From: Phoronis australis
Lineage: Eukaryota; Phoronida; Phoronidae
Length of the DNA stretch: 64,000 nt
Assembly: GCA_002633005.1 (NCBI GenBank)
Contig: NMRA01000142.1
Location: 540,860 to 604,859 of the forward strand
Reading direction: 5' to 3'
A program made the position numbers and the translations under genes. Each line of letters opens with the position of its first letter. Position 1 is the first letter of the stretch. The notes under the pieces were generated by a model. The model did not search any database. It worked only from the letters and a program-made list of their open reading frames with translations, and was not told the origin of the DNA. This document shows positions 11,601-23,426 of this stretch, piece by piece.

Positions 11601-14600
11601 AACAATACCTTGCGAGGCTTCCATACGACGTCATTTGGCATGAAAACAGTGCCCCTTTACATTACCTACGACAATCTTACACAGTATTCACAGTTACTCA
11701 CATGAACTGCTTCAAGTTCACTCAATCTCATGAAGTGAAAATTTTGTTTTTAAAGAAGCCCCAAGAAACTGTAAGCGGATGTGGCAAGTGGAAATTATAA
11801 AACTAGAAACTCTATTGCAAAAGATACGTGAGGGTCTCTGGCTTTCAACAGAATAAATTCCAGTCATTTTTACTAAATCAAGCAAGTGATTGGATTTTGT
11901 CCGCGTGTGTGCTAGCGCGCGTATGTCCCATCCACTTTCCTTTTACTCATCATTTAAGAACTTAACATTGTCATTATTAAATTTCATACAATAAACTATT
12001 GAAAATGCATCTTTGCGTGTTGCGTCCACAGAAAACTATACCTACCTACGAGCAGCCCGTACGTAAATGAAAGCGCTGTGGTGTCGTCGACAAAACCGCT
12101 GCTGATGAGACCTGTTGCCCATAGCAACGTGCCAACGAACACAACAGGCCTAACTCCAACTTTTTCACTGAGAGCTGCGCTAAAGAAACCTGGAAGACAA
12201 CGGTGAGGTTTAGGTTCTCATCTGCAAAGTGTGCAGATTTGTTTAAATTGCGCCAGTCGTCTTTGTAGGGCAGTCAGAGACATTTGTTGTTAGACCGCTG
12301 TAGCTCAATGCACGAAGTTTCACAAGTTGATCTAACACTAACTTTGTCCATTTTACTTCACTCCATAACTTCGTGAGGCGAATTTTAATGCAAATAGATT
12401 CACAAAGTAGTGCTCTTTCAGTAGCAAATCATATCAATGTTTTCAACATGTTAGCACCATTTAAGGCGGCAAACTAACGTTTCCTCAGAGAAACTAACTT
12501 TTGATTTAGACCAATTGTCGCAATGAAAACGATCTCAATTTTTTAACTCAAATTTGAGATGGTTTGCGGGTTGAAAAAAGTTACAGGTCTTTACTGCTCG
12601 AGACCACGGTCAGAGCATAAAATAACCGCCGTAATAAGCCGACTGTCAGCGCCCGGTCTATATCAAGGTATTGGCAGTCCTTTCCAGACGCAGAATTCAC
12701 CTATTATGGGCGGCGCACCATAGGGGGCTGGGGGGGCTATAGCCCCCCGCTTTTTTCAGTGCTACGCCGCCCATGCCTATACTTCAGTAAAAGAACACTT
12801 TGAGATAAATTTGACTGCGAGTGGCCAAATTGAAAAGTTAGATTTTGTGACGGAAGCGAGTTCATAACCGCTTTTTTCAGTGCTACGCCGTACGTGGTCT
12901 ATAGACGGTGCACCACAGGGGGGCTGAGAGGGCTTTAGCCCCCCGCTTTTTTCAGTGCTGCGCCGCCCATGCCTATACTTAGTAAAAGAACACTTTGAGA
13001 TAAATTTGACTGTGAGTGGCCAAATTGAAAAGTTAGATTTTGTGACGGAAAGCGAGTTCATAACCGCTTTATTACAAAATCAAAATACCGCCACAATTGA
13101 ATTTCGATTGAACACAAATGCACACTGGCTGTATGAAATTTTCTTATTTATCGCAGAGATGTCTTTCGAATCTGAAATGATGAGAGGCAATTCTTTGTTC
13201 TTCACTAATGGAAACAAAGAAAATAGTATCCTTAACAGCTGACAATTTTGTAGTCACTCATACTGACCCACGGATGCATTGTACACCGGGATAGTCAGTG
13301 GTCGGGGATCTAGAGGGTGAACGATTTTTTCCAGTTGGGAAGTGGTCTAGGAAATGCCGGGAAAGGTTGAATAAGATTTTGGAAAGCTGGGTATCATTTG
13401 GTAGAAACGATTCATGGCAGCGCCTCTAAATTCCGACAAAGGTCCCCTAAACCCCAGCCCTGATAGATCTACGTTTTCAGTAAGGGTGGGTTTAGGATTC
13501 GAGCGAATCCGAGGCGCCTAGTGCCGAGGGGAAGGAAGGTCGGGAGATTTTTTTGTAGTTTTTGGTAGTTAATTTCGTTTTTCTGGCGAATTTTTTTCAA
13601 TTTTTATTTTTGATCCTGACCCGAGGGGGGATTGAACCCCCTGAACCCCCCTCTGTAGATTCTTCTCTGTCTGTGCCACCAAACACCAACCCCATAGTAC
13701 AAAATGTCATGCCTGCGCCCCAGAACAGCACACGCGCGCCAAAATTACTCCGCACGACTCCATGCGGGTGGTCCAGATCCCCCCCCCGAATTCACAGTTA
13801 CGGTCTGGAGTTTGGATCCTGAGTCTGAAGTTTTGTCACCGGGTATGGAGTATTTTTGGCGTTCGTGTGGAGTTTTGGGGTACAAGTAATGACATGGGTT
13901 GTTTTTGCTAGTTCGGGCTGGGATTCACGGGTTCGAAGGCAAATTTAGAGAAGCTAGTGGCCATGTAATCGTTTCTACTCAAGAGTATGAGACTACAAAG
14001 ACGCCAAAAAGATAATCTTCTGACAATGACCAACAGAGTAGAAAAGCTCAGGCGGAAGTCTATACATTTTCAAGTTTTGAACCCCCCCCTGCTGGCTTGG
14101 AGTTGATTGGTGACTTCCTGTGAAAAACAAGTGTTCAGACTTACACGACACTAATTCTCCGAAACAGATTAAACCGGGAAGGAAACTAATCGTGCCGACT
14201 GTCGCGTTGTACTTGTCCATAAATCTCACGAACAGTATACTGGTGGCTCTCAAGGTCATCACAGCCAACATCACGTGACCAAAACAAGCTGGAATAGAAA
14301 AGAACATTATTACCATGGTACCACATTAAAATTGCGAATATGAGCACACGTCGTTCTTCTAGGAATGTTGTGACTATACACTTGAGGATGACCGGAGACA
14401 TGACTCACCAAAACGCTCTGCCAGTGTTTCTAAGCTTGAGGTTGGTGTAAATAGACCAACAAAATTTAGAAACGATTCTAAAGCAATTTAATAACCCCGT
14501 GTTACGAATACTGCAGGCAAAGCCTTAAAATTGTATTATGATTAAAACTAGGGCATTTCCTATCTTGTTTTGGATATAATTGTTCATGGAATTAAAGCCC

Positions 14601-17600
14601 TTTTGGGACGGTAACACTCAATTAGACCATATAAAAGGAATACTTTGGCGACACTGATTAAGTCATCAATTGCCAAATCGTCAATGCCCTCAGGTGTGAA
14701 CATCATCCGCATACGTCATAACTATCCTACATTCGGCGGCAGATATATACTTCTACTTCGGTTTTCGGCTAATGTTCAAAACTACAACTGATAAGTAGCA
14801 TGAATAAAAACACCAAAAAGTTGACTAGAATTCCACGAATTTTATCTCAGACAATGCTCGAGCAGTTGTTAGGAGCCTTTCATCCTTCGATTTTTATGTG
14901 AATGTGTTTTTCTTTCGCTTTTCTTTTCACAAAATTTTGCGGGGCCAATGACTGTTAACCATACTGTTGAATCACGTGACCTCGAGACACCACATGACTC
15001 GCAATGTCATCTTGCCTGGCATAAATGTGCGTAATTTTCGATTTCAGGCATACCAACAAAAAACAGAACTCTGGTTAGTAGTTATAAGCCTAATTTCTAG
15101 GTATCGGGGTTTCAAAGGGGGTTAGGCTATTTACTGGCTATTCAAGAGAACGTTATATTTGTGTTCGGCAGAGATCGTAAGATTTTTTTCCGCTTAGTTT
15201 TGAGGCTCAGACAGAAAGTCATTCGGTTACTTAGTTAAATACTGAAAACATTAAAAGCTTCATAAAATCAATCAATCAAAAGTAAGCATAAAAGTAAAAA
15301 CTATTTTTGGAAGATGAGAGGAGAAAGTAACCCCTCTTTGTCTAGTAAGACCGAGGCCTAGCAAGCAAGACATTGCTGGAATTATTCAACTCCTCTCACA
15401 CGGCAATCCTAGCGCTCGATTTCGTTCCCAAACGTTCATTCTAGAGATGACGTCACTCGATCTACCAGCAGACTTCATCTGTTCGCTTCTTCTCGGCTTT
15501 TTGCGCCAACTTTAATTAGCGCCACCACCAGCGACCTCGGCCAATGTTGTCCGCTGCACATCAAAAACCTGATGTTTGCGCGGATACCAGAAAATTGGGC
15601 AGAAGCCAAACGAATTTGTTGTTTTCCAGTTTTGGACAAAGCTGTAGTTCAAGAAGGATATCCTACCCACCAATAACCCTCCAAACATTCTTTTTTCGAC
15701 CCTGAAACCAACTGTGTCGGCATAAGGACAAGAAATGGTTTCACGAGTTTAATGAGGGGTCATGACCTTGGGTCGAGATAGGTCGGAAAACAAGAAATTT
15801 CCAGTTCATTTATCAAGACACGATAAGCTTTGGCGTAGTTAATAATGCAAAACAAGATCAGTTGAAATTAAGATTTTGATAAAGCCCGTTATTGTATACA
15901 CAGCAACGGATGTGTTACAGACCACTGTAAGTGACCAATAACAGGTTAAGTAGGAGTGAGTGTGTAGACCGGTGTTACCGATACGTCTTTTCAAGCCAAA
16001 ATGACGCGAGCAGAGTATTAAATATAGATTCCCAACAGGCCAAATGAGGTTATGACCAAGAAACCTCAGATGCTCCGGTTGTTGACGACCCAGATTATGC
16101 GAATCGCTTACAAAACAAGTGGCGCTGTCTGTCTATATTGACGAGCGATATGAGCGAAAAAAGCGGATTAAATAAAAAGTTCCACCGAGGACTGGCAGGC
16201 AACAATTCGAGCAACTCTCATGCAGCAATTTTTTCCGTTAAGGTAAATCAATGCGCACGTGTCCTGGCGACGGGGTTATTGCAGGTGACAGTTCATTACT
16301 AGGATTATAAATACAACACGCCCACGTGGTTGGTTTCTCGGTCAGATTTTTTATGGGGTCAAAATGCCACGAGATTGTTAAACAATATCCAAGTGCATGT
16401 TGATATACCTCGCTGGTTCCCTGCGTGCCGCTAGATGCAGGGAACCAGCGAGGTTGATATACTTGAAGCCGCATTTCGCCTGTTTTCGCTGGGTGCAAAA
16501 CGAAAATCGAAGTCGGCCTTTTGCTCTCCTATACCACGTGACAGGGCTCTATGTCCAGTCACCATCAAGAACATCGAAAAATCGCCGGCATAGTTTACAA
16601 GGATTGCCGGACACTAAACATGCAAATTTAAAAATGGCGCATGTTCGCACTACCTGTAACTTGAGTTGGTGACGCAAATGTACCATTTAAGCAATATCGT
16701 GAGCTTGATTTCATGAGAGTAAAAGTCCCAATTCACTTGTCGTTTTTAGCAAGATAAACAGGACGAAACGCAGCTTTAAAGCCGCTATGAACCATGTCTT
16801 GCGGTCAATAGCATTTCCTTTTCCAAAGCAATGTCATAACATACTCATCCTTATTGTTCGAAATGAAGTTCTGTCTATGAAACGCCTGGAATAGCCCCGA
16901 GGGACAGCCCTACAAACTCCACTGGTCAAAGTAACCTCACCTCATAAGCAACGAGCCTCGTCGGAAGCAATAAGAAGCTAGAAATCATTTCCAACCTGAG
17001 AAATTAAGATGCGACTGATTTTATCAAGAAGTTGCCAGAGTCTACAATTGTTTGACTGGCGCGGATTAATTGTATCCGGCTTTAACATCAAGCGGATAAC
17101 CCAACTCTGTCCACTTTTGATTTAGACAATTTACCAGTGCAATAAAATTGTTCCTTATTCAGACGAACCGGAAGTCATTTCTGAATTGGCAAGGAACTGA
17201 AAGTTCTTTATTTTTGTCGAGACGTGCACATGCGCGACGCATAGATTGACACACGCCGGCTGTGACTAGCCAATTTATATGGAATCTGGTCTCAAGTAAT
17301 GGCGAAATGTCAGCTTTTAGAAGTTTAGAAATCATCAAATTCAATAAGGAACAATTTGAGGCCAATTTCATCGGGTAGGTCAAAATCAAAAGTTAGTTTT
17401 GCTTGAGGTAAAAGAGAATAGTTAGTTCCGGTCTCTACCCCGACTCCATTAGAGAGAGGGGCACTCACGTCTCATCGACTAGAAAATCGTCCGTCCGCAT
17501 CACTTTCAGCCAAGGTGTCGTGTTCTTTTCGAAAGGTGGACAACGACATGTTAGAAACGGTAAGCAAGGGCGAAACGCCATGATTTGCGATGAGTAAAAT

Positions 17601-18936
17601 GAAAACAAATCGCGCATCATGCTCGTCTCAGGTGGATTTTCTTTTACCACCGACTCCATTTTCATAAAAAACAGACAACTGTATGTTTATGGCTTTTTGA
17701 AATAGAACCAAACCAGCAATTAAGCAACGCATTGGTATAAGTAATGAACGGATTCGGGAGCCACCTGTTGGCTCAAGTCACTGAAACACAGCTTGACATA
17801 ATGCGGGTGAATTGTTCCGAGAAAGAACACATGTGAGTTCCCCTTTGAATTGTTCACGGAGGCAAAAGGTTGACATGCGTGACTCAGAAGTGTTTTAGTG
17901 TCGGCAAATTATTGCACAGTCTAAATTTGCCTTGATTTCATGGTGCACACTAGCAAAAAAACGCACTCCATTTCCAGTGTGCTCATGCGTAAACCGAGAA
18001 TGGGATAAGGCTGTATAACTTTATCTCCAAGGTAAACAAACAACTCCCACATGGATTCAGGGAATTGTTCCATTTGTTCATAATCACTTTAGTGTTATCG
18101 CGTGCCAGTGATACCGTATAATCCCCGGGCTTACAAGCAAGTGGCGTACTGGCGTAATTAGCTCCCATAGCACAATTAGCGAACACATATATTATTCTTT
18201 CCGAATTCAAAGCGCGTGAAAAAAGGTTGCTGAAAAGCCCCTAGAGGCCTGAAAGACTGAGAGCGATGGATTATGCTTACAGTGAACGGGGAAAAGAAGA
18301 AAAACATGAATGGCGGCCTATTTTCAATATGCTGCAGACCTTAATGATAGCTGGCATTGTGTTATGTCACATACATACATACACCAGCTACCGTGGAAAT
18401 TTTCATAGGAGTGTTATTTGCCCGGTAAAATGAATTACCCAAGTCCGTCGTGGCACACTCAGTGAAAACAGAACTAAATGTCACGCAGTAAACTGGCCAG
18501 TTATTTTGAACACGACTATAATTTAAAAACAAATCCCGTCGAAGCCAACATATCCAGCCTAATACTCCACATATACTACGCTAAAACGACATAATTATAA
18601 ATATGTATATCAGCGTTCCGTTTGCACGGCCTGGACATGAGCCAGTCCCCTGATATCGCCCTGAAGATACACAGACAGTATTGCTTGCAAACCAGGAAGA
18701 TTTGCCAGAAGAATGACGAATAGATCATCATACACTTCGCATTTGACCGATTGCAGACAATAAGACACGAGGAGTCCAAAACATCTGAGATCACGGGAAC
18801 ACAAGACAAAAAACTAACTAAAAGCCAAACGGGTCAAAACTGCCACAGCACCGACCTACTTACCAATCACAATAACCCAGCCCCATCCTCTGTCAATAGG
18901 CAAACGTTTTCTGTTGTTTCTACAACCGTCGGTCAT
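8544..18936 (-). CDS. SLC16 (monocarboxylate transporter)-like carrier, complete gene of five coding exons
   Basis: Coding exons on the minus strand are 18936-18864, 14288-14145, 12189-12046, 11144-9915 and 8680-8544. All junctions are GT-AG and every intron is phase 1; the sum is 1728 bp, giving 575 aa. The two 144-bp exons are consecutive. The first SLC16 signature appears as DRGWGWVIV (usual form [DE]G[GS][WF][GA]W) at residues 15-23. The second is YFDERRTLAFAIAGTGSG at about 138-155. Twelve membrane segments can be placed, six before and six after a long hydrophilic loop (about residues 196-383, unusually long for the family). Proton-linked lactate carriers such as MCT1 have an Asp/Arg pair in TM8. 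Here the matching positions read E432 and H436 (ELLVHP), so transport of lactate should not be assumed. It acts at a membrane, probably the plasma membrane. The family call is firm; the subtype and substrate are not. Confidence 0.92.
8770..9400. repeat. Two diverged direct copies of an interspersed repeat in the last intron
   Basis: The segment at about 8775-8945 and the one at about 9225-9375 share a core. Both contain TTTCATGAAAAT, GAACTCC.AAGG/ACACAG, CAAACGTA and a GGGGCA...ATAGG series in the same order. Together they create a long chance open frame on the minus strand at 8872-9417, which I do not accept as a gene. Confidence 0.55.
9915..11144 (-). CDS. SLC16-like gene, large coding exon 4
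   Basis: 1230 bp, acceptor TTTTCAG|GA and donor CAG|GTACAAT. It encodes TM4 to TM11, including the second signature and the whole cytosolic loop rich in Ser, Asn and basic residues. The reading frame continues into the introns on both sides, but homology stops at these junctions. Confidence 0.92.
12046..12189 (-). CDS. SLC16-like gene, coding exon 3
   Basis: 144 bp, bounded by TTCCAG| and GTAG|GTAGG. It encodes TM3 and the start of TM4 (VRPVVFVGTLLWATGL, then SFTYGLLVG). It joins in frame to exon 4 as LLVGIGMGF. Confidence 0.88.
   Translation of the reverse strand, partial: VSLAQLSVKKLELGLLCSLARCYGQQVSSAAVLSTTPQRFHLRTGCS
12708..13075. repeat. Tandem pair of about 195-bp repeat units in intron 2
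   Basis: Unit 1 (12708-12901) and unit 2 (12902 to about 13075) each start with GGGCGGCGCACCA-like sequence and a GGGGGCT...AGCCCCCC hairpin. Both continue through a CCGCTTTTTTCAGTGCT block and a shared 100-bp AT-richer tail that ends GAGTTCATAACCGCTTT. Differences of a few percent date the duplication as moderately recent. Probably the end of a mobile element family. Confidence 0.75.
14145..14288 (-). CDS. SLC16-like gene, coding exon 2
   Basis: 144 bp, bounded by TTCCAG| and T|GTAAGT. It completes TM1 and encodes TM2, with the family-typical stretch FMDKYNATVGTISFLPGL. Confidence 0.88.
16400..16461. mobile_element. 46-bp perfect hairpin flanked by an 8-bp direct repeat
   Basis: Arms 16408-16424 and 16437-16453 are perfect 17-base inverted repeats (CCTCGCTGGTTCCCTGC) around a 12-base loop. 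The identical octamer TTGATATA flanks both sides (16400-16407 and 16454-16461). This is the layout of a minimal inverted-repeat insertion with an 8-bp target-site duplication, inside intron 1 of the SLC16-like gene. Confidence 0.7.
17106..17400. mobile_element. Foldback/MITE copy in SLC16-like intron 1
   Basis: Its ends are inverted repeats. The left end reads ACTTTTGATTTAGAC, then ATTGTTCCTTATT; the right end carries the same words reversed and complemented, plus AACTAACTTTTGATTT. A relative with the same end sequence lies at about 12500 (AACTAACTTTTGATTTAGAC), so this is a dispersed family. Confidence 0.55.
18864..18936 (-). CDS. SLC16-like gene, coding exon 1
   Basis: The ATG at 18936 sits in a fair initiation context (GCAGCCATGA). 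It encodes 24 residues, starting MTDGCRNN and ending in the TM1 signature RGWGWVIVI, followed by the donor G|GTAAGTAGG. A CAG two bases before the ATG could also be an acceptor, so a separate 5' UTR exon further right is possible. Confidence 0.85.
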
Positions 18937-20530
18937 GGCTGCGCGTAAAACTTGGGTCTCTTGCGATATCAACTACATGCTATCTGTAACAACCCTGTAT
19001 CGGAGGGCTGTCGGATTAATACTGAGAGGACGCATCACTTCGACGACCTAGAATTTCCAATCACGAGTCGCTCATCGCGACTAAAGCGTCTCCTGTCGAC
19101 GTATCATCTCTGCTGATCAGTCAACAACTTGTCGTGATATTGTTCAAAAGAACTGCCAATGCTCCAGGGCCTTGGCCACAATTTTGAGTTCTTTGTTCAC
19201 CTATAGAGTCCAAACAAGAAGTAGGAATTTGCCATGACTTTGATGTCTAAGAAATTAATTGTCATGCGCTGTTTTTATAAAACATACAGACGATCGCTTT
19301 CTGCACAAACAGTCGGACAACATTACAAATATTATTAGACTTATTCATAACATCCCCAAAAACAACTAAACGAAAAAGAGCGCATCTATGAATTACTGTA
19401 GGACCCACATACAAGGTGGTAAAAGTAATTACATGCGTTCCATACTTTTAGACTGGAACCCGAGATGGCGGGGAATTCCTATGGGACGTGAAGCTAAAAT
19501 AGGGAATTTTTCAGGACCTGTTTCCTTAAAAAGAGTACATTTGTCAACAAAATTCTCCAGTGAAAGGGTGCCTTTCCCGACTTTAAAGTTAATACCATGC
19601 AGTAAAATACTACCTACTATAAAAATGTACTGATTTTTGACAACATGTGTCTCTTCTTTTGTTTCAAGAATTCCAACAAAAGGTGGCGTTTCTGGAACAA
19701 AATTCTGACGAAGGGTAAAGAACTTTTTCATGAAAGCTCTCTATAAATGGCTTTCCTTTTTCAAACCCACACTCTAAATGAGGGGTATCCTTCTTTTCCA
19801 GTCGCACCGCGTCAAAATGTGGTCGAGTAGCGGCTACCGGGGGTTTGATTCATGTCTATTTATATAATGCCCCGCTCTTTTGTAAACACTTTTCTATAGC
19901 GGATAAGCATACTATTTACCCAACTGGTATTATTCGAATTTTGTCCTGCAATACAAAAGGCAACGTTCTCGAATATTTTTTTGTACTTTAAAGACTGTTG
20001 TCAAAACACCAATAGTGGGTTCGACGCCAAAGCAATTTAAATCGTGACTGGAAAGAATTGTTGAAGTTGATGGGAGTGAAACGTCTACTTTCTGTTTTAC
20101 GAGTACATATCGTGTAAACTGACGACCGGAAAACGAAATTTTGGGATTATGTTGTTTAATGGGAAAGACTTAATGAAGTTATTCACTACTTTCAGGAATT
20201 TCCCATTATGCTTGAAAATGAGGTGTGGCGTCCAAACTACAATGGTTCTGCATGTTTGGAACACGCGCGCTTTCAACTTTGCAATGTTGAAATTGATGCT
20301 AAAACGAGGCCTTGTGGCCTAAACGACAATGAACAACAACCATTGTTTTGCAGCGCCACCAAGGTGTGCAAGTATTAAATTACCCATGAAATAATAGTCG
20401 TTGTGTTTTTGTGATTTTTTTACTCATTTATTTATAAATCTCCAATTCTCGATGTGGTCTGCCAGATCGACCTGTCGCTGAAAACAAAATCCGTGACTTT
20501 ATCAGTTAAAATACACTGCCAAATACTTCT

Positions 20531-20603
20531 TGGGGTTTGGCTCAGCTAACAGAGCATTTGCCTACAATACGCGGAATTTTCAGGTTCAATTCCGGGCTGG
20601 GCT
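20531..20603 (+). repeat. tRNA-like relic or SINE head
   Basis: A 73-base segment has an intact D arm (GCTC-AGCTAACA-GAGC), box A-like TGGCTCAGCTAAC and box B-like GGTTCAATTCC. The acceptor arms (TGGGGTT versus CTGGGCT) and the anticodon stem do not pair. This is a decayed tRNA gene or the head of a tRNA-derived SINE, not a working tRNA. Confidence 0.5.
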
Positions 20604-21605
20604 GATCGTATGAAAAAAATTTTCTCGCCCATGTTTTAACTTAAACAAAAAATTTAACTACAAGTACAATTGCTGCGTACAAACGCGACATTCCCATATC
20701 ATAGATATTGTGAAGCTGGTTTAACACCGGCGTTCTAAGTTTAAAATTATAACAAACATCGAGAACAAAACAGCCCAAAATGAAAAAAAAACTTCTTTAG
20801 TCTTACATAACTTTCTTCGTTTTTAAAAGTCCTTTTTCTTAAGCGCAGTCAAAATAAATTAACCATTTTCTATCGGCTATTTGAAATTGCAGTTTATCAG
20901 AGAAAATGCCCAAAGGAAACTATGGCAGTGTATCTGAAAGACTAGAGGCATCATGACCTCAGTCGCATTTGTTCTTCGCTTGACTTTCGGTAGCCTATTT
21001 AAAAAATATCTCGATTTGAATTCCACCGTTTTTTTAATTCTAAGAAATTTCAAATTCTGGGAATTTACAAAACTTGACAGACTAGTGTACAATGTCACAC
21101 AAGACAGTAACAAGCAAAACGATTATTTTACAGTGAAATTACATCAACCAAATTTTTGAGATACAGATCGGCTAGTGTGTTTTATAAGTACAATAGGGGA
21201 CTGACCATACGGGAGAGCGTTGACAATGACAGTCCACAGTCTGACAATGACAGCCCACTGTCAATGGGCGGCTATCTTGCAATGTGACATAAACGAACCT
21301 TTCTTGGAAATCTGACCCTAGTGCAACACAGTACAAATGAGTACTCAAATACATCGCACAAATGAGCAGATCATATTGCGAAGGTTAGCTCGACATTAGC
21401 CTTAGTTTCACCATCATCTCAGTCACACATCGACCAATAGTTACTCAGCGATGCCAACAAAAAGACGATACAAGTTACTCAACGTAGTGTTCCTTTGTCT
21501 TGAAACAAAACTACACCCAGAATGTCACTGTTATTCTGATGAATTTTGTCTTCACGATTATGGGCTCGCTGTGCAAAACAAGTTTCATAGCAACGCTGTT
21601 GAAAA

Positions 21606-21737
21606 CAGGGGCGGATCCAGGATTTTTAAAAAGGGGCTCCAACTGAGTCAACATTTTGAAAATTCAAGATTTGATATGACTAAAATCAAGGGGGTAAGGG
21701 GGGCTCTAGGCCCCTTGACCCCCTGGATTCGCCTATG
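21606..21737. mobile_element. Short inverted-repeat element (MITE), 132 bp
   Basis: Ends CAGGGGCGGATCCAGG and, on the opposite strand, CATAGGCGAATCCAGG. The hexamer TGAAAA directly flanks both sides (21600-21605 and 21738-21743). The interior has a GGGGCTC...GGGGGTAAGGGG symmetry. It resembles hAT-type non-autonomous elements by its CAGGG start. Confidence 0.65.
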
Positions 21738-22527
21738 TGAAAAGGTGAAAAATAACACGATCGTCCATTACTATCGGAAAAAATCCAGACACTACAATAC
21801 TTTCAAACGAGCCTACTGATCTGATATTGACCGTCCTCACAACTTTTGTGCACAGCATGTCTTCGCTGCACGTGATTGACTTCGCCTGTTCTGCTAGTTA
21901 AAGTGGCCAAGGCATCTGATTGGTCTGTAAGACTGGTGTTACCGAAACCCGATGAAGTCTTAACCGGTTGACCAGGCGGCACCGGCAAAGTGCAGCTACT
22001 GCTTTTAGTTGTACATGAGATAAAATCTAACATAAATAGGTGCCTACCAAACGACAAGGTCAACTTTTTATCGCCATATGAAATATATTGCACTTGAGGG
22101 TTGCATGAAAACGATCAATATTGAATAGCTTTGCATGGGTGAGTGGTGCGTAGAGAGCAATCTGGCTGTTGATTAAAGAAAAGCGTGCGTCGAAGCAGAA
22201 AAACTCACTCGGGTATAGTTTGAGATGAATGTCCCGCCCCATTTGACCATGAAACTTTAGTTATTGGAGTAAACAACAAAAAGAGTCCGACGAGAAAGCC
22301 CCCTCATTCTGAATCATGTGTGATGATCTCTCTGACTTTACAAAATCGCATCCGGACGGCAGGCGCAGACTCTCCGTCGCCTATCGGTCTAGAGTGGTTC
22401 TGCATGGCTGCGACTCATATAGCCTACGCATATTCATTTTCCATTTTGGTTTGCAATCTACGCATGTTAATTACTTGGACTTAAAATGCACTAGTGAGGG
22501 TTTCTTCAGGTGAAGCATGTTCGGTTT

Positions 22528-22674
22528 CAGTGCTGTAGTGGGGCGTAGGAGCCCGTAGGCGCAGCCAACCACCTTTTGGCACTTGAACGGAGCGCCTAAG
22601 TTATGTTCAGTGCTCAAGGTGATACTGTGGGCGTTGGGCGCCTACTTATCTCTAATTCTACCACTACAGCACTG
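22528..22674. mobile_element. hAT-like MITE, 147 bp
   Basis: Perfect 14-base terminal inverted repeats CAGTGCTGTAGTGG. They are flanked by near-identical octamers TTCGGTTT (22520-22527) and TTCGGGTT (22675-22682), the 8-bp target duplication expected for hAT elements. There is no coding capacity. Confidence 0.75.
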
Positions 22675-23426
22675 TTCGGGTTACCACTGGGACAGCCCTC
22701 CACTGTCCGGAATTAGCCTATCTGGAGTGCGTACAGCGAGTGCCAGTCAGACGCCAATGGCGTCGTTTTCCTGGTAAATGTAAAACGAATTCGGAAAAGG
22801 AGGCGCTATTGTTCCTGCGAAAGGGTTCATTGAGAGGTTAGAAAGTCTCCAAGAGACATTTTGCTAAATTCAACTGAAGGAGTTTAAGTCAAGTAAATAG
22901 GAGTTCGAGGTCCAGCCGTTGGTTAAGTATGAAGACCAGCTCGACCGCGCTTCGACAGCCACCAAGATCTGCCAAATAACGTCGAGTAAGTTGGTATTTC
23001 AGGAAATCGCACACAAGCAGGCCTACTCAGAGAAAACGACAACCAAAAACGCAACTTTTTTGATAACGTTACGAGCGAAAAAAACACAAATAGGCTACGC
23101 GTGACAGTACAGCCCTGGTACATAAGGTCATATACAGCCTATCATGTTTCACGGTTAGACTAGGTTTTCGTGTGGACAAGGCCTGAAAAGTCAACGCAGA
23201 TCACGACTGCAAGAAAAAAACAAAATCAACTACAACTTATGCAGAGTTCAAAGCTGAGTTGGACAAAATCATTCGCCCAAATACGCGACCGTCACATAAT
23301 ATGTGGGAGCTGGTGACATCAACGGAAAACGAAAAAATGTATTGTCGCAAAATACACTCACAGTTGAAAACCACTTTACGTAATCAATTATTTACGTAGT
23401 CACAACACGGATTTCACTAATAAACA

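Larger units (their letters stand above)
18937..23426. other. Intergenic stretch right of the SLC16-like gene
   Basis: Expected to contain the promoter of the SLC16-like gene (its start codon faces left from 18936). It also contains a tRNA-like relic and two short inverted-repeat elements, listed separately. A 100-codon frame at 19429-19731 (-) has no recognisable domain or splice context. Confidence 0.45.

Noticed and set aside
19429-19731. 100-codon minus-strand frame with an ATG
   Set aside because: The composition is plausible, but there is no recognisable motif, the opposite strand is open too, and no neighbouring exon was found.
20531-20603. Functional tRNA gene
   Set aside because: Acceptor and anticodon stems do not pair; only the D arm and promoter boxes survive.
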